IMG/VR virus record: IMGVR_UViG_3300025098_000068
Location: 1-52,826 of that record
DNA: 52,826 bases
Strand: one strand, 5' to 3'
DNA from: a virus
Positions 33,085 through 42,312 of the stretch are shown piece after piece. The first letter of the stretch is position 1; the number at the start of each line of letters is the position of its first letter. Both the position numbers and the translations under genes were made by a program. The notes beneath the pieces are model-generated. The model saw only the letters and a list, made by a program, of their open reading frames with translations. It had not been told where the DNA came from and searched no databases.

Positions 33085-35019
33085 ATGGATTTAGAATTAT
33101 TTAAACAAAAAGTACAAGATCGCTCACTGACTGTAGGTGAAGCATTTGACTATGTTGCAGCTAGAAAAGATACAGAAAAACCAGAAACAATAAGAGGCTT
33201 AAAAAACAATGTAGCTGTAGATTTAGACTCCAAGTTTTTTGACACATATAACACTAAAGAATTTTCAGAAGCTTTAGAAGAGCCAGTAAACAGATGGCGA
33301 GAGTATAGTGTATTTGAAGGTCAACTCAGTAAAGGTTTGAGATCAGCAAAAGTAGCCGATGTAAACTACGAGAAGCTTTCTGGTAAAGGTGGTTTAGCTC
33401 AAGAAGCTTTTGGTCTAAAAGGAGTTCAAGACAGACCTAAAGATCCAATGAGAGGAACAATCTACTCTCGTGACTTTGACAGAGTGTACAACAAAGCTTT
33501 ATCTGACCCGTTAATTAATCAAGAAGCAAAAGATTATTTAATATACGAAAAATATACAGGTCAAAGAGTTGAAACAAATATAGGAAAAGAAGGCTTAAAA
33601 ATAACTGATCTTGCTGTGAGTACTGATCCAAACGGTAACGTTGTTGTTAACATAGCGGAAAAGAAAAGTAAAACTAAGACTAGACCTGCTGTTAAATATA
33701 CAGGTGCGTTTGCACAATTTTTGGCTGGTAAAAAAGCACAAGCTATGAAGAGAGAAGCAGGCAGTGATTTTTCAACTAAAAATTTATTTGCTACCACTAA
33801 AAGTGCAACAGAGAAAGTTTGGAATGCACATGTAAAACCTGCGTTAGAAGCTGAGTTTAGTGATTCACTTCCATCAGACGGTAAAGGAGGAGGTAAAGCC
33901 ACCCCTAAAGTTTTAAGAAAAATACTAGCAAGACAATTAGTTGATGAATTTAAATATCCTAGAGATTTAGTCAAAGGGTGGATGGGTCACGCAGGAGCGA
34001 CAGTTACTGCACAAGGTGATTTGCTTGAGCAAAGTTATGTAGGCGTTATAACCGACCCTAGAGTTGGAGAAATTTCAGATAATCTAATTAAGACAGAAGC
34101 TCTTAACTTAGGTAAACCTACTGTAAACGATATGTTCGTAACACGTTCACCAAACACATCAAAAGGTTTTGCAGAAGGAAAAGCATACAATCCTCATTCT
34201 TCCCCTTACACGTTTGGTAAAGAAAATGTAAAGCAGTCTGCGACAGAACTAACAGACATACAAAAGCAAACATTAACAGCAACTCAACAAACACAACTTA
34301 ATGAAGCTCAAGTAAGATTATATGAGTCAGAGACTGCTAGAGATAAAGCAAGACAAGAACGCATCATAGCTTCACAAGACACAATGGTAGAAGACGTCAA
34401 AAAGAAGGAAGCTGAGAAAAAAGTGAGAGCAAAACTAAAAGCAGAATCCAAACTACTCAATGCACCTGCTTCTCCAGACGACTTATCTGACGGTTTAAAA
34501 TCAAAGCTTGCTAAGTTTGGAATAATGCTAGGTAAAAAGATACCAATCGTTGCAGCAGGACTTGCTTACAAAGAAGCAGAAGCAAAAGGTATGTCGCCTG
34601 TTGAATCAGTACTGTATGGTGCTAGTGAACTTACTCCTGTAGCTGCCAGTGATGTTGAAGCAGCAGGAGCTTTTGTGAAACAGGCAAGACAGGAAGGATT
34701 ACCTCAAGCTTTAGGTTTAGATGTTGAAAGACAAGAACAGATGAACAAGCTAAGACAAGAAAGAATGACTGCTAGATCAAGAAAAAATATGCCTAACCCT
34801 AATGATATTCCTGATACAGCAGACCCTGACACACTTCCACCAGAAGCATTAAGAGTTATACAACAAGATGCCAATATGACTAACACAGATTTAGACCCAG
34901 AAGCAGGGTTTATTTCCGAAGCTGATGTAATGAAAAATCAGCAAATGGGTTCACCTACTTCTCAAGGTTTTATGAGTAAGTATGGTGAAGAAGATCAAAA
35001 CCTACTACAAACAACATAA
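33085..35019 (+). CDS. Tyrosine-recombinase-like domain fused to a coiled-coil virion-type tail, 644 aa
   Basis: Residues of about 120-325 look like a tyrosine recombinase catalytic fold: YTGQR (R161), a beta hairpin with lysines (AEKKSK, 191-196), PKVLRK (K275-x-x-R278 instead of H-x-x-R), WMGHA (H302) and SYVG (Y318). The R278-H302 spacing is close to that of XerD; H302-Y318 is about six residues longer than usual. After 380 there is a coiled coil, a hydrophobic helix (FGIMLGKKIPIVAAGLAY) and a Pro/Asp-rich tail, as in virion proteins. Placed between terminase and portal, so a structural or packaging role is more likely than lysogeny. Recombinase assignment is by motif only. Confidence 0.6.
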   Translation: MDLELFKQKVQDRSLTVGEAFDYVAARKDTEKPETIRGLKNNVAVDLDSKFFDTYNTKEFSEALEEPVNRWREYSVFEGQLSKGLRSAKVADVNYEKLSGKGGLAQEAFGLKGVQDRPKDPMRGTIYSRDFDRVYNKALSDPLINQEAKDYLIYEKYTGQRVETNIGKEGLKITDLAVSTDPNGNVVVNIAEKKSKTKTRPAVKYTGAFAQFLAGKKAQAMKREAGSDFSTKNLFATTKSATEKVWNAHVKPALEAEFSDSLPSDGKGGGKATPKVLRKILARQLVDEFKYPRDLVKGWMGHAGATVTAQGDLLEQSYVGVITDPRVGEISDNLIKTEALNLGKPTVNDMFVTRSPNTSKGFAEGKAYNPHSSPYTFGKENVKQSATELTDIQKQTLTATQQTQLNEAQVRLYESETARDKARQERIIASQDTMVEDVKKKEAEKKVRAKLKAESKLLNAPASPDDLSDGLKSKLAKFGIMLGKKIPIVAAGLAYKEAEAKGMSPVESVLYGASELTPVAASDVEAAGAFVKQARQEGLPQALGLDVERQEQMNKLRQERMTARSRKNMPNPNDIPDTADPDTLPPEALRVIQQDANMTNTDLDPEAGFISEADVMKNQQMGSPTSQGFMSKYGEEDQNLLQTT

Positions 35020-35033
35020 ATAGGAGGGCAGTT

Positions 35034-35255
35034 ATGCCAAACAATAACTATAACTATGGTGCTGCATACATAATGAACAGCGACAAGACATCAGTTGATG
35101 ATCAAATGGGAGCAGACCAATTGACTCGTATGGGGGCAGACTTTGACACAAAGATTGAAAACTACGACTTACAATCTGACATGCCAAAGAAGCAATCCAA
35201 GCCGACTGTTGAAGCTTCTTTATTTTCAATGGCTGACGACAAAAACTACTTCTAA
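35034..35255 (+). CDS. Hypothetical protein, 73 aa
   Basis: Starts MPNNNYNYGAAYIM behind a very strong ribosome site (AGGAGGGCA). Asn/Asp-rich, acidic and probably disordered, with no known motif. The strong ribosome site and its place just before the portal suggest an abundant virion or assembly protein. Confidence 0.72.
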   Translation: MPNNNYNYGAAYIMNSDKTSVDDQMGADQLTRMGADFDTKIENYDLQSDMPKKQSKPTVEASLFSMADDKNYF

Positions 35256-35268
35256 GTAAGGTAAGCAT

Positions 35269-37377
35269 ATGGCTGATAATTTTCTTCAACCCGAAGACGA
35301 TACTGGCGTACCTATATCTAATCCATCGGAGCAGATGCCCGGATTAGCAGGATACGTACGCAGTAAATTCGAGGATTCTGAAAACGGAAGACGTAGTCAC
35401 GAACACAGATGGTTACAAGCTTTTAAAAACTTTAGGGGAATATATGATTCCACAACTCAGTACAGGGATTCCGAACGATCTAAAGTATTTATAAAGATAA
35501 CCAAAACTAAAGTTCTTGCTGCGTATGGTCAGATTATTGATATTCTTTTTGCCAACAAAAAGTTTCCAATAGTCGTTGAGCCAACTCCAATGCCAGAAGG
35601 TATTGAAGAATTTGCACATATGAAAACACCTTTAGACGAAGTCGTAGATCCTTACGGCTTTGAGGGAGATGGCAGAGACGTTCCGCCCGGAGGGTTACAA
35701 GCTAATCAACCACACAAACTAGGAACTTACGATCAAGAGTTCCCAGACATGTTAGCTAAAGGTCCTGCTAAAATGGGTGAACCTCAACTTAAGCCTGCAC
35801 AAGAGATGGCATTACGAATGGAAAAATGTATCCATGATCAGCTTCTCGATACTAATGCAGTCAATGTGTTTAGACAGGCTATATTTGAGTCATCTCTATT
35901 AGGTACAGGAATCATCAAAGGCCCGTTTAACTTTTACAAACGAGTTCACAAGTGGGAGAGAGATGATAATGGTCAGAGAAACTACGTTCCATACGAGAAG
36001 ATTGTACCTCGTATTGAATATGTGTCTGTATGGGACTTCCATCCTGATCCGTCAGCAACAAGCATTGAAGACTGTGAGTACGTAATACAAAGACATCGTA
36101 TGAATCGCCAACAGCTTAGAGGTCTAATACAAAGACCCTACTTTGATGCAAATGCTATTGAAGAATGTTTAGCTAAAGGTGCTAACTACGAAGATAAGTA
36201 CTACGAAGACACTATCAGAGAAGATGAGACTGAGCCATACTACCAAGAAAACAGATATGAAGTTCTTGAATACTGGGGTGTTATAGATAAAAAATATGCC
36301 GACGAAGTTGGTATGGAGGGCGTCGAGGAGATGTCTGAGTTTGATCAGGTACAAGTAAACGTTTGGGTGTGTGGTAACGAAGTTATTCGCTGTGTAGCAA
36401 ACCCGTTTACTCCTGCTAGAATACCATTCCAAGCTTTTCCATTTGAGATAAACCCATATCAACTATGGGGCGTTGGTGTTGCAGAGAACATGGAAGATGC
36501 TCAGTTACTTATGAACGGTCACGTTCGTATGGCTATTGATAACTTGGCACTTGCAGGTAATCTTGTATTCGATGTAGACGAAGCTAGTTTAGTTCCCGGA
36601 CAGAACATGGATATATTTCCCGGAAAGATATTCAGAAGGCAGTCAGGTGTAACAGGAACAGCAATCAACGGTCTTAAGTTTCCAAACACAGCAGGCGAAA
36701 ATATACAGATGTATCAAATATCTAGACAGCTTGCAGATGAAGAAACAGGCATACCGTCAATCATGCACGGTCAAACTGGAGTAACAGGAACAGGTAGAAC
36801 TGCAGCAGGATTATCAATGCTCATGGGTTCTGCAGGTCTTGCCATGAAAACAGTTATAAAAAACATAGATGATAATCTACTTAAGCCAATCGGTGAAGCT
36901 TACTTTCAATGGAACATGCAGTTCAATGAAAACGTAGATGACATAGAAGGTGATCTTGAGATCAAACCTCGTGGTGTAGCGGCAGTGATGCAAAAAGAAG
37001 TAAGAAGCCAAAGACTTACATCTTTACTACAAACTGTAGCAAATCCTATGCTTGCACCATTTATAAAAATACCAAATTTAATGAGAGAATTAGCGATAGC
37101 TCAAGATATTGACCCAGATACACTAGTCAATGATGCAAACGAAGCTCAAATATACGCAGAGATGTTGAAAGGAATGCAACAAGATGCTCAACAAGGAACA
37201 GGCGAGGGTGCTAGCCCCGATAGTCAACAGCAAGGAATGGGACAACCTAGTGGAGTATCTCAGCGACCTGAAGGAACTGACAATCAAGGGTCTGGTAACG
37301 GCACAATCGGAGTCGGAGCTACGCCAACTGCAGGGGAAGCTGGGTTTACTGGAAATGCTCCTCAACCTGAAGAATAA
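35269..37377 (+). CDS. Portal protein
   Basis: Forms the dodecameric DNA channel at the capsid vertex. The 702-residue protein has typical portal phrases: WLQAFKNFRGIYD near the N-terminus, YVSVWDFHPDPSATSIEDC in the middle, RIPFQAFPFEINPYQLWGVG, and EETGIPSIMHGQTG with the following GRTAAGLSMLMG. The last 60 residues are Gly/Ser/Gln-rich and of low complexity; this stretch overlaps another gene in a different frame. Position after terminase and before scaffold and capsid agrees. Confidence 0.92.
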   Translation: MADNFLQPEDDTGVPISNPSEQMPGLAGYVRSKFEDSENGRRSHEHRWLQAFKNFRGIYDSTTQYRDSERSKVFIKITKTKVLAAYGQIIDILFANKKFPIVVEPTPMPEGIEEFAHMKTPLDEVVDPYGFEGDGRDVPPGGLQANQPHKLGTYDQEFPDMLAKGPAKMGEPQLKPAQEMALRMEKCIHDQLLDTNAVNVFRQAIFESSLLGTGIIKGPFNFYKRVHKWERDDNGQRNYVPYEKIVPRIEYVSVWDFHPDPSATSIEDCEYVIQRHRMNRQQLRGLIQRPYFDANAIEECLAKGANYEDKYYEDTIREDETEPYYQENRYEVLEYWGVIDKKYADEVGMEGVEEMSEFDQVQVNVWVCGNEVIRCVANPFTPARIPFQAFPFEINPYQLWGVGVAENMEDAQLLMNGHVRMAIDNLALAGNLVFDVDEASLVPGQNMDIFPGKIFRRQSGVTGTAINGLKFPNTAGENIQMYQISRQLADEETGIPSIMHGQTGVTGTGRTAAGLSMLMGSAGLAMKTVIKNIDDNLLKPIGEAYFQWNMQFNENVDDIEGDLEIKPRGVAAVMQKEVRSQRLTSLLQTVANPMLAPFIKIPNLMRELAIAQDIDPDTLVNDANEAQIYAEMLKGMQQDAQQGTGEGASPDSQQQGMGQPSGVSQRPEGTDNQGSGNGTIGVGATPTAGEAGFTGNAPQPEE

Positions 37378-37405
37378 TCATAAGGAAGTCATAAAGAATG
37401 TCTAG
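37184..37405 (+). CDS. Nested helical protein overlapping the portal 3' end, 73 aa
   Basis: This frame lies over the last 194 bases of the portal gene and ends eight bases inside the next gene. The product is a well-formed helical protein (LNKEQARVLAPIVNSKEWDN, ESELRQLQGKLGLLEMLLNL) of a type I recall behind portal genes in other marine phages. An AAAGGAA site precedes the start. The portal tail here is low-complexity, as expected where a second frame is under selection. Function unknown. Confidence 0.65.
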   Translation: MLNKEQARVLAPIVNSKEWDNLVEYLSDLKELTIKGLVTAQSESELRQLQGKLGLLEMLLNLKNNHKEVIKNV

Positions 37406-39809
37406 CCTACTAGATTTTGTTGATTTTGGTACAACCTTTTTTGGTAGTAGTGGAAAAAAGGAAGAACTAACTCGTAAAGAGTACACATCACAAAATGTAG
37501 ATTTTTATAAGCAAGGGCTAACAGATGTAGGTATCAAAGTTACTGATCCCGATAGGTGGAGTGACGACGATGAACCAAAACGTGATGTTGATATTTCTAA
37601 AGTTGGAATGTCAGATAATGATACTGTATTTACTCCTACTGACATTAGTAATTTAGGTACGGGATTTGAAGAAACACTTAGTAGTGGATCATCTCTTCTT
37701 GAATTACAAAATAATTTTATAGATTATAATACCTCGTTACAAGAAGCAGGATTTAAAGATAGAACAGACAGTCCAATGTATAAATCATTTGGTTTAGCAA
37801 CTGCCGCTGTTCCTCAATCTGCAAAGGAAGTAAAAAAAGATCTAAGTCTCAAGAATATATTAAGTCCCAAGACAGCAGTTCAAGCACTAGGTAAATTTAC
37901 AGGACTTAGCCCTGCTACAAATGTTTTAGCTGGAGCAATAGGGGGAACAACACTAAAAGATCCTCTCGGTAATCCTTCTTTTCGACCTAGTCATGCAGTT
38001 ATGGGATTAGCTTTTGACGCAAATATGTCAATACAAAGTTCGAATATCCAACAAAGCATTCAAGCAATGAATGCAAACAATTTAACTGGGTATGGAGGTG
38101 CAAAATCTCCCACTGGATTCTTTGGGTATGTAGGAGGGCAGCTTGTAAGCAGGGCCCCCAACGGCAGAACGTATTCTGGTGTAAATGCTGAGTATGGTAG
38201 AATGGCAGAAGCCTTCAGTAAAGGGTATGCTCCCACAGGGTATAATGTTGATACGGAGACAGGTACAACTTCGATTGCTGTTAGTACAGGTGGATTCAGA
38301 GGGTATACTGAAAAGGGGGCTATTGCATATGGCAATCAGACTGCACTTGCAGGATCGATGAAAGATGTTGAAGCTACAGGATCAAAGTATGGTATCACTA
38401 ATAAAGAAGTTATAAATGCTTTAGAAAAAGTAAGAAGCCAATATACTTGGCTAGGTAATCTTAAGAATAACGTAAAGAACCCAATAACGCTTTCTCAAGC
38501 ACTAGCTGAAAAAGCAAGCAGCGGCAGATACACAAGAGGATCTGATTTAGGAGACGCTGCAGGGTCAGTGGGATCGACAGGAGATTTAGGCGGAGCTACG
38601 GGTGCAGGGTACTCAACACCATCAAACGTAGCATCAGCTTCTAGTTTTGGAGATGGCGGAAGTAACGATACATCTCCGAGTGGTGATTCTAGTTCTATGG
38701 GAGAAGATTCATCAGGTGGTGGATACGCCACTGCTAAAGGAGGAAAAGTAGGAAACGGTTTTGCACTTGGCGGAAGAGGTACAGCCGAACCTGCAGGATT
38801 TATAGGCGGTCCTCCAGAGAACTACAGTGATGAAACAACCATTGCAGACGACATTCCACTCAAAGTAAAAGACGGAACATTTGTAATCAACGCTCCTGCT
38901 GTAGAATATGCAGGCTCTATCGATATACAAAAAATGCTAGCTGAAGGCTATCAAAAAGCCATGACTAGAGATATAGGGGTTGACAAAAACTTCAGAGTTG
39001 GTAAAATACCAAGTAGAGAAGAGTTAGATATACAAATATCTCGTGGCGAAGTTGTTGTCCCTCCACACGTAGCAAAAGCAATAGGCTACGACAGATTAGA
39101 AAAAATAAATAACAGAGGTAAACGTGAGGTAACACGCAGACAGCAAGAGAGTGGTCAAGAACAACCTCAAGATAAACAAGGCTTTGCTGCAAAAGGTGGT
39201 AATCAAAAAGTTACACTCTATAGAGGTGAGCCTTCAAAAATACCTAAAAGAGCTGCTCTACTTCAAGATAAATATACTGGTTCTTGGTTTTCTCCAAATA
39301 AAAATTTTACAAAAACATATGGTGAAGTTGCAAAAACTATGGAACTCACTTTTGACGAATATAAAAAAGGTGCAAAAAAAGCTTTCCTAAAGAAAAATAT
39401 AGCTCGACATATGACGGAAAAAGAAGAATCTAAGTTGCCTAAAAATTTAACAAAGAAAGAAAAATCTAGAATATTTCAGTCATTAAAGTACATAGATTAT
39501 ATGGCTAACGAAGTTAAAAGAGGAAACAGAAGTATCAAAGCCTTCACAGATCTTATGTACGAAGGAGTATTTCCAAAAGAAAAAGATAAAGCAACGATAA
39601 TGCTACTAGAGACTGCAAACAGAAGTCCTAAAGCTTTTGGAAAACTAGTAGTAGATAGTTTAGTTAAAAATGTTGTATCGAAGGGAGTGCCTATACTGGG
39701 AACAGTAACAGGATTTGCTCCCACAGAGATGGGAGATGCAACTCTTAGTGGTAAAGAAGGATTTATTTACGACTACACACCAATTAAGAATCCGTCAGCT
39801 ACCCAGTAA
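37398..39809 (+). CDS. Virion structural protein with ART-like C-terminal domain, 803 aa
   Basis: The N-terminal 430 residues are Gly/Ser/Ala-rich. Residues of about 470-590 carry phrases I recall from marine phage virion proteins (GFIGGPPENYSDETTIADD, DGTFVINAPAVEYAGS, SRGEVVVPPHVAKAIGYDR). From about 600 a separate domain starts with VTLYRGEP (Y608, R609, G610), then GSWFSPNKNFTKTYG (628-642) and KTMELTFDEY; this order fits the Arg and Ser motifs of ADP-ribosyltransferases. A catalytic Glu could not be fixed with certainty. If virion-borne, it could be ejected like T4 Alt; that is inference. Confidence 0.65.
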   Translation: MSSLLDFVDFGTTFFGSSGKKEELTRKEYTSQNVDFYKQGLTDVGIKVTDPDRWSDDDEPKRDVDISKVGMSDNDTVFTPTDISNLGTGFEETLSSGSSLLELQNNFIDYNTSLQEAGFKDRTDSPMYKSFGLATAAVPQSAKEVKKDLSLKNILSPKTAVQALGKFTGLSPATNVLAGAIGGTTLKDPLGNPSFRPSHAVMGLAFDANMSIQSSNIQQSIQAMNANNLTGYGGAKSPTGFFGYVGGQLVSRAPNGRTYSGVNAEYGRMAEAFSKGYAPTGYNVDTETGTTSIAVSTGGFRGYTEKGAIAYGNQTALAGSMKDVEATGSKYGITNKEVINALEKVRSQYTWLGNLKNNVKNPITLSQALAEKASSGRYTRGSDLGDAAGSVGSTGDLGGATGAGYSTPSNVASASSFGDGGSNDTSPSGDSSSMGEDSSGGGYATAKGGKVGNGFALGGRGTAEPAGFIGGPPENYSDETTIADDIPLKVKDGTFVINAPAVEYAGSIDIQKMLAEGYQKAMTRDIGVDKNFRVGKIPSREELDIQISRGEVVVPPHVAKAIGYDRLEKINNRGKREVTRRQQESGQEQPQDKQGFAAKGGNQKVTLYRGEPSKIPKRAALLQDKYTGSWFSPNKNFTKTYGEVAKTMELTFDEYKKGAKKAFLKKNIARHMTEKEESKLPKNLTKKEKSRIFQSLKYIDYMANEVKRGNRSIKAFTDLMYEGVFPKEKDKATIMLLETANRSPKAFGKLVVDSLVKNVVSKGVPILGTVTGFAPTEMGDATLSGKEGFIYDYTPIKNPSATQ

Positions 39810-39881
39810 TATCACTGGCCCTGACAAACCGAAGCAGCTACCCACAGCCATGTGGCACTGCAATAAATGAGGTAAAATACA

Positions 39882-40790
39882 ATGGCAAAACAAGTAAAAG
39901 GTGCGAGAGCAAACAAACCGAATGACTCCTTTGGAGTTCTTAACAATCCAAATCTTTATAAAAATAAATATCGTGAAGAAGTGGATAGAGACGATGATGA
40001 CGATGAAGTACAAGCTCAAGACCCCACTCAAGAAGAAGAACAACAAGAAGTGGCTACTCAAGGAGAAGGTACAAGTTTCGTAGAATCAAAACAGCCAGCA
40101 GAAGAACACGATTACAAAAAGCGTTACGATGATCTTAAAAAACATTACGATGCTAAACTCAATGAGTTCAAAAGTGAGCGTGAACAGCTAGCCAGTGAGA
40201 TAAAAGCAATTAAAGAAAACATGCAAAGTTTACCACAAGGAACTGTTCCACCCAAATCTGCAGAAGAGCTTCAGGAGTTTAAAGAAAAGTACCCTGATGT
40301 TTTTGAAGTAGTGGAAACTGTTTCTGGTTTAAAAACTGAGCAGACAGTTGCTAGTCTACGAGAAGAAATCCAAGTCGTTAAAGAGAGGGAGAAAGCTCTT
40401 AAGAAAGAGAAAGCATATGAAGAACTACTTCGTTTGCACCCTGATTTTGGTACGTTAAAGAGTGATGAGAAATTCATTGCTTGGCTCGATGATCAGCCTG
40501 AAGAACTAAGCAACGGTATATATAAAAACAATACTAATGCTAAGTGGGCTGCTAAAATAGTATCTCTTTACAAAGCAGAAATGGGCATATCTGCGAAAAA
40601 ACCAACCAAGTCTATGAAAAGTGATCCAGCAGCTACGGTGACTAAAACTCAACCAAAAGATGTTGCGATAACTGATCAAAAAGGAAAGATTTGGAAAGTG
40701 TCTGAAATCGCCAAACTTAAGCCGTGGGAATTCGAGAAACTTGAAAAAGAAATCGACCTAGCACGACAAGAAGGGCGAATAACTCAATAA
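39882..40790 (+). CDS. Capsid scaffold protein
   Basis: Directs capsid assembly and then leaves the head. The 302-residue protein is acidic and disordered at first (DRDDDDDEV, then Glu/Gln-rich), has a long coiled coil (about 75-125 and 150-190), and a C-terminal basic helical end (KPWEFEKLEKEIDLARQEG), the usual capsid-binding element. Location directly before the capsid gene is diagnostic. GAGGT precedes the start. Confidence 0.88.
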   Translation: MAKQVKGARANKPNDSFGVLNNPNLYKNKYREEVDRDDDDDEVQAQDPTQEEEQQEVATQGEGTSFVESKQPAEEHDYKKRYDDLKKHYDAKLNEFKSEREQLASEIKAIKENMQSLPQGTVPPKSAEELQEFKEKYPDVFEVVETVSGLKTEQTVASLREEIQVVKEREKALKKEKAYEELLRLHPDFGTLKSDEKFIAWLDDQPEELSNGIYKNNTNAKWAAKIVSLYKAEMGISAKKPTKSMKSDPAATVTKTQPKDVAITDQKGKIWKVSEIAKLKPWEFEKLEKEIDLARQEGRITQ

Positions 40791-40819
40791 CTAACCTCAA
40801 ATAGAGGAAGGATAGAAAA

Positions 40820-41809
40820 ATGGCTTTTAATTCAGCTTCAGGGTACAATAATTTACCGTCAGGTAATTTTGCTCCCGAAATCTTTAGCCAAAAAGTTCTT
40901 AAGTTCTTCCGTAGAGCTTCGGTTGCAGAAGATATTACGAATACCGACTATACTGGCGAAATTGAAAACTTTGGTGATACTGTTAACATAATGAAAGAAC
41001 CAACACTGACTGTGTCTTCATATTCAAGAGGTTCTGTAGTTAACCCACAAGACTTGGCAGACGATCAAATAACATTGACTGTCGACCAAGCCAATGCTTT
41101 CGCATTCAAAATAGACGACATCGAAGAGAGACACTCTCACATTAACTTTGAAGCACTAGCAACTTCTTCAGGTGCTTATGCTCTAAAGAGAAAGTTCGAT
41201 GCAAACGTTCTTCAAAGCTTATCTGACGGTGCTGGAATTGCGGCATCTGCAGTATCAGGTACAACTTTAACAACTACTGCTGCGGCAGGTACATTAGGAA
41301 CAGCCGCTGCTCCTATCAACATCGAGACAGACGACAATGGTATCAACATGATGCTTGCGATGGCTAGACTTCTTGATGATGAGTCTGTACCTGAAGAGAA
41401 CAGATGGTTTGTAGCACCTCCAATCTTTTATGAGAAAGCTTTCCAAGCAGGAAACAAAATTGCTGAAGTTCAGGTAACTGGCGACGGTACTTCTCCTTTA
41501 AGAAATGGTCTTGCAACAGTCGGAACTCTTGCTGGTTTTAGATGTTACAAGTCTACTGCTTTAAATAGCACAGGCGGAATTGATCAGGTAACATTAACAG
41601 ATGCTTCTGGTACATTAGCTACTGACGCAACTGAGAATGTTATTTTAGCAGGTCACATTTCATCATGTGCAACAGCGTCCCACATCGCAAAGACTGAAGT
41701 GGTACGTTCAACTGAATCATTCTCCGACGTCGTTAGAGGATTGCATGTTTTTGGAAGAAAAGTTCTAAGACAAGAAGCAATCGTTCGTGGCGTTGTAGAC
41801 TTTGCTTAA
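40820..41809 (+). CDS. Major capsid protein
   Basis: Forms the icosahedral shell (HK97 fold). The 329-residue product starts MAFNSASGYNNLPSGNFAPE and has the N-arm/E-loop region (GDTVNIMKEPTLTVSSY), a long helix (HINFEALATSSGAYALKRKF) and P-domain phrases (ENRWFVAPP, GRKVLRQEA). It has a strong ribosome site (GGAAGGA) and follows the scaffold by 29 bases, as expected for the most abundant protein. Confidence 0.92.
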   Translation: MAFNSASGYNNLPSGNFAPEIFSQKVLKFFRRASVAEDITNTDYTGEIENFGDTVNIMKEPTLTVSSYSRGSVVNPQDLADDQITLTVDQANAFAFKIDDIEERHSHINFEALATSSGAYALKRKFDANVLQSLSDGAGIAASAVSGTTLTTTAAAGTLGTAAAPINIETDDNGINMMLAMARLLDDESVPEENRWFVAPPIFYEKAFQAGNKIAEVQVTGDGTSPLRNGLATVGTLAGFRCYKSTALNSTGGIDQVTLTDASGTLATDATENVILAGHISSCATASHIAKTEVVRSTESFSDVVRGLHVFGRKVLRQEAIVRGVVDFA

Positions 41810-41822
41810 GGGAGACTAGATA

Positions 41823-42239
41823 ATGCCCGATTATACTATTACTGGTGCTACTGCTGGCGTTCCGCTCGGCATTAAACCTCAGATCGTTGAAGTTGTTCTA
41901 GACTTCTCATCAACAGACCTAACTACATCAGACTCAGTGGAAGTTTTTGAAATGAAAGCTAACACACTTGTTCTTATGGCAGGTCTTGAGGTTCTTACTT
42001 TAGCATCAACTGGTTCTCCAGTTCTTGACTTAGGTGATGATGCAAATGATGATGTCTTTGCAGCCGCAGTTGCAGGTCACACTGCTTTAGCTTCAGGCAC
42101 AACAAGTGTAGGTAAGTTCTACACTGCAGCCGATACTATTGACTTGATTGCTAATACAGCAACTTTCGATGGTAAGGTTAGAGTGTACGCAGTTATCGCA
42201 GAACTTGGTACTGCAGAAACAGCAGCAGCTTTTGCTTAA
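41823..42239 (+). CDS. Putative capsid decoration protein, 138 aa
   Basis: A small beta-rich protein directly behind the capsid gene, with AGGGAG upstream of its start. It has no membrane segment and is rich in Ala, Thr, Val and Asp, typical of head decoration or cement proteins. The pairing with the capsid and the following hairpin suggest it is made in similar amount. Role inferred from position and composition. Confidence 0.65.
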   Translation: MPDYTITGATAGVPLGIKPQIVEVVLDFSSTDLTTSDSVEVFEMKANTLVLMAGLEVLTLASTGSPVLDLGDDANDDVFAAAVAGHTALASGTTSVGKFYTAADTIDLIANTATFDGKVRVYAVIAELGTAETAAAFA

Positions 42240-42249
42240 ATAACTAACT

Positions 42250-42277
42250 CAAGGGGGCAGGGCAACTTGCCCTCTTG
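42250..42277 (+). terminator. Hairpin after the capsid genes, possible partial terminator
   Basis: AGGGCA (42259-42264) and TGCCCT (42268-42273) pair around a three-base loop, and CAAG/CTTG can extend the base. No T run follows, so it may lower read-through or protect the capsid mRNA 3' end. Confidence 0.55.
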
Positions 42278-42312
42278 ACAATCACAATTTAAATTTATAA
42301 GGGTATGTAAAA

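Noticed and set aside
33085-35019. Integrase as evidence for lysogeny
   Set aside because: No repressor/excisionase module or att-like site is seen next to it; the gene sits within packaging genes and carries virion-like extensions.
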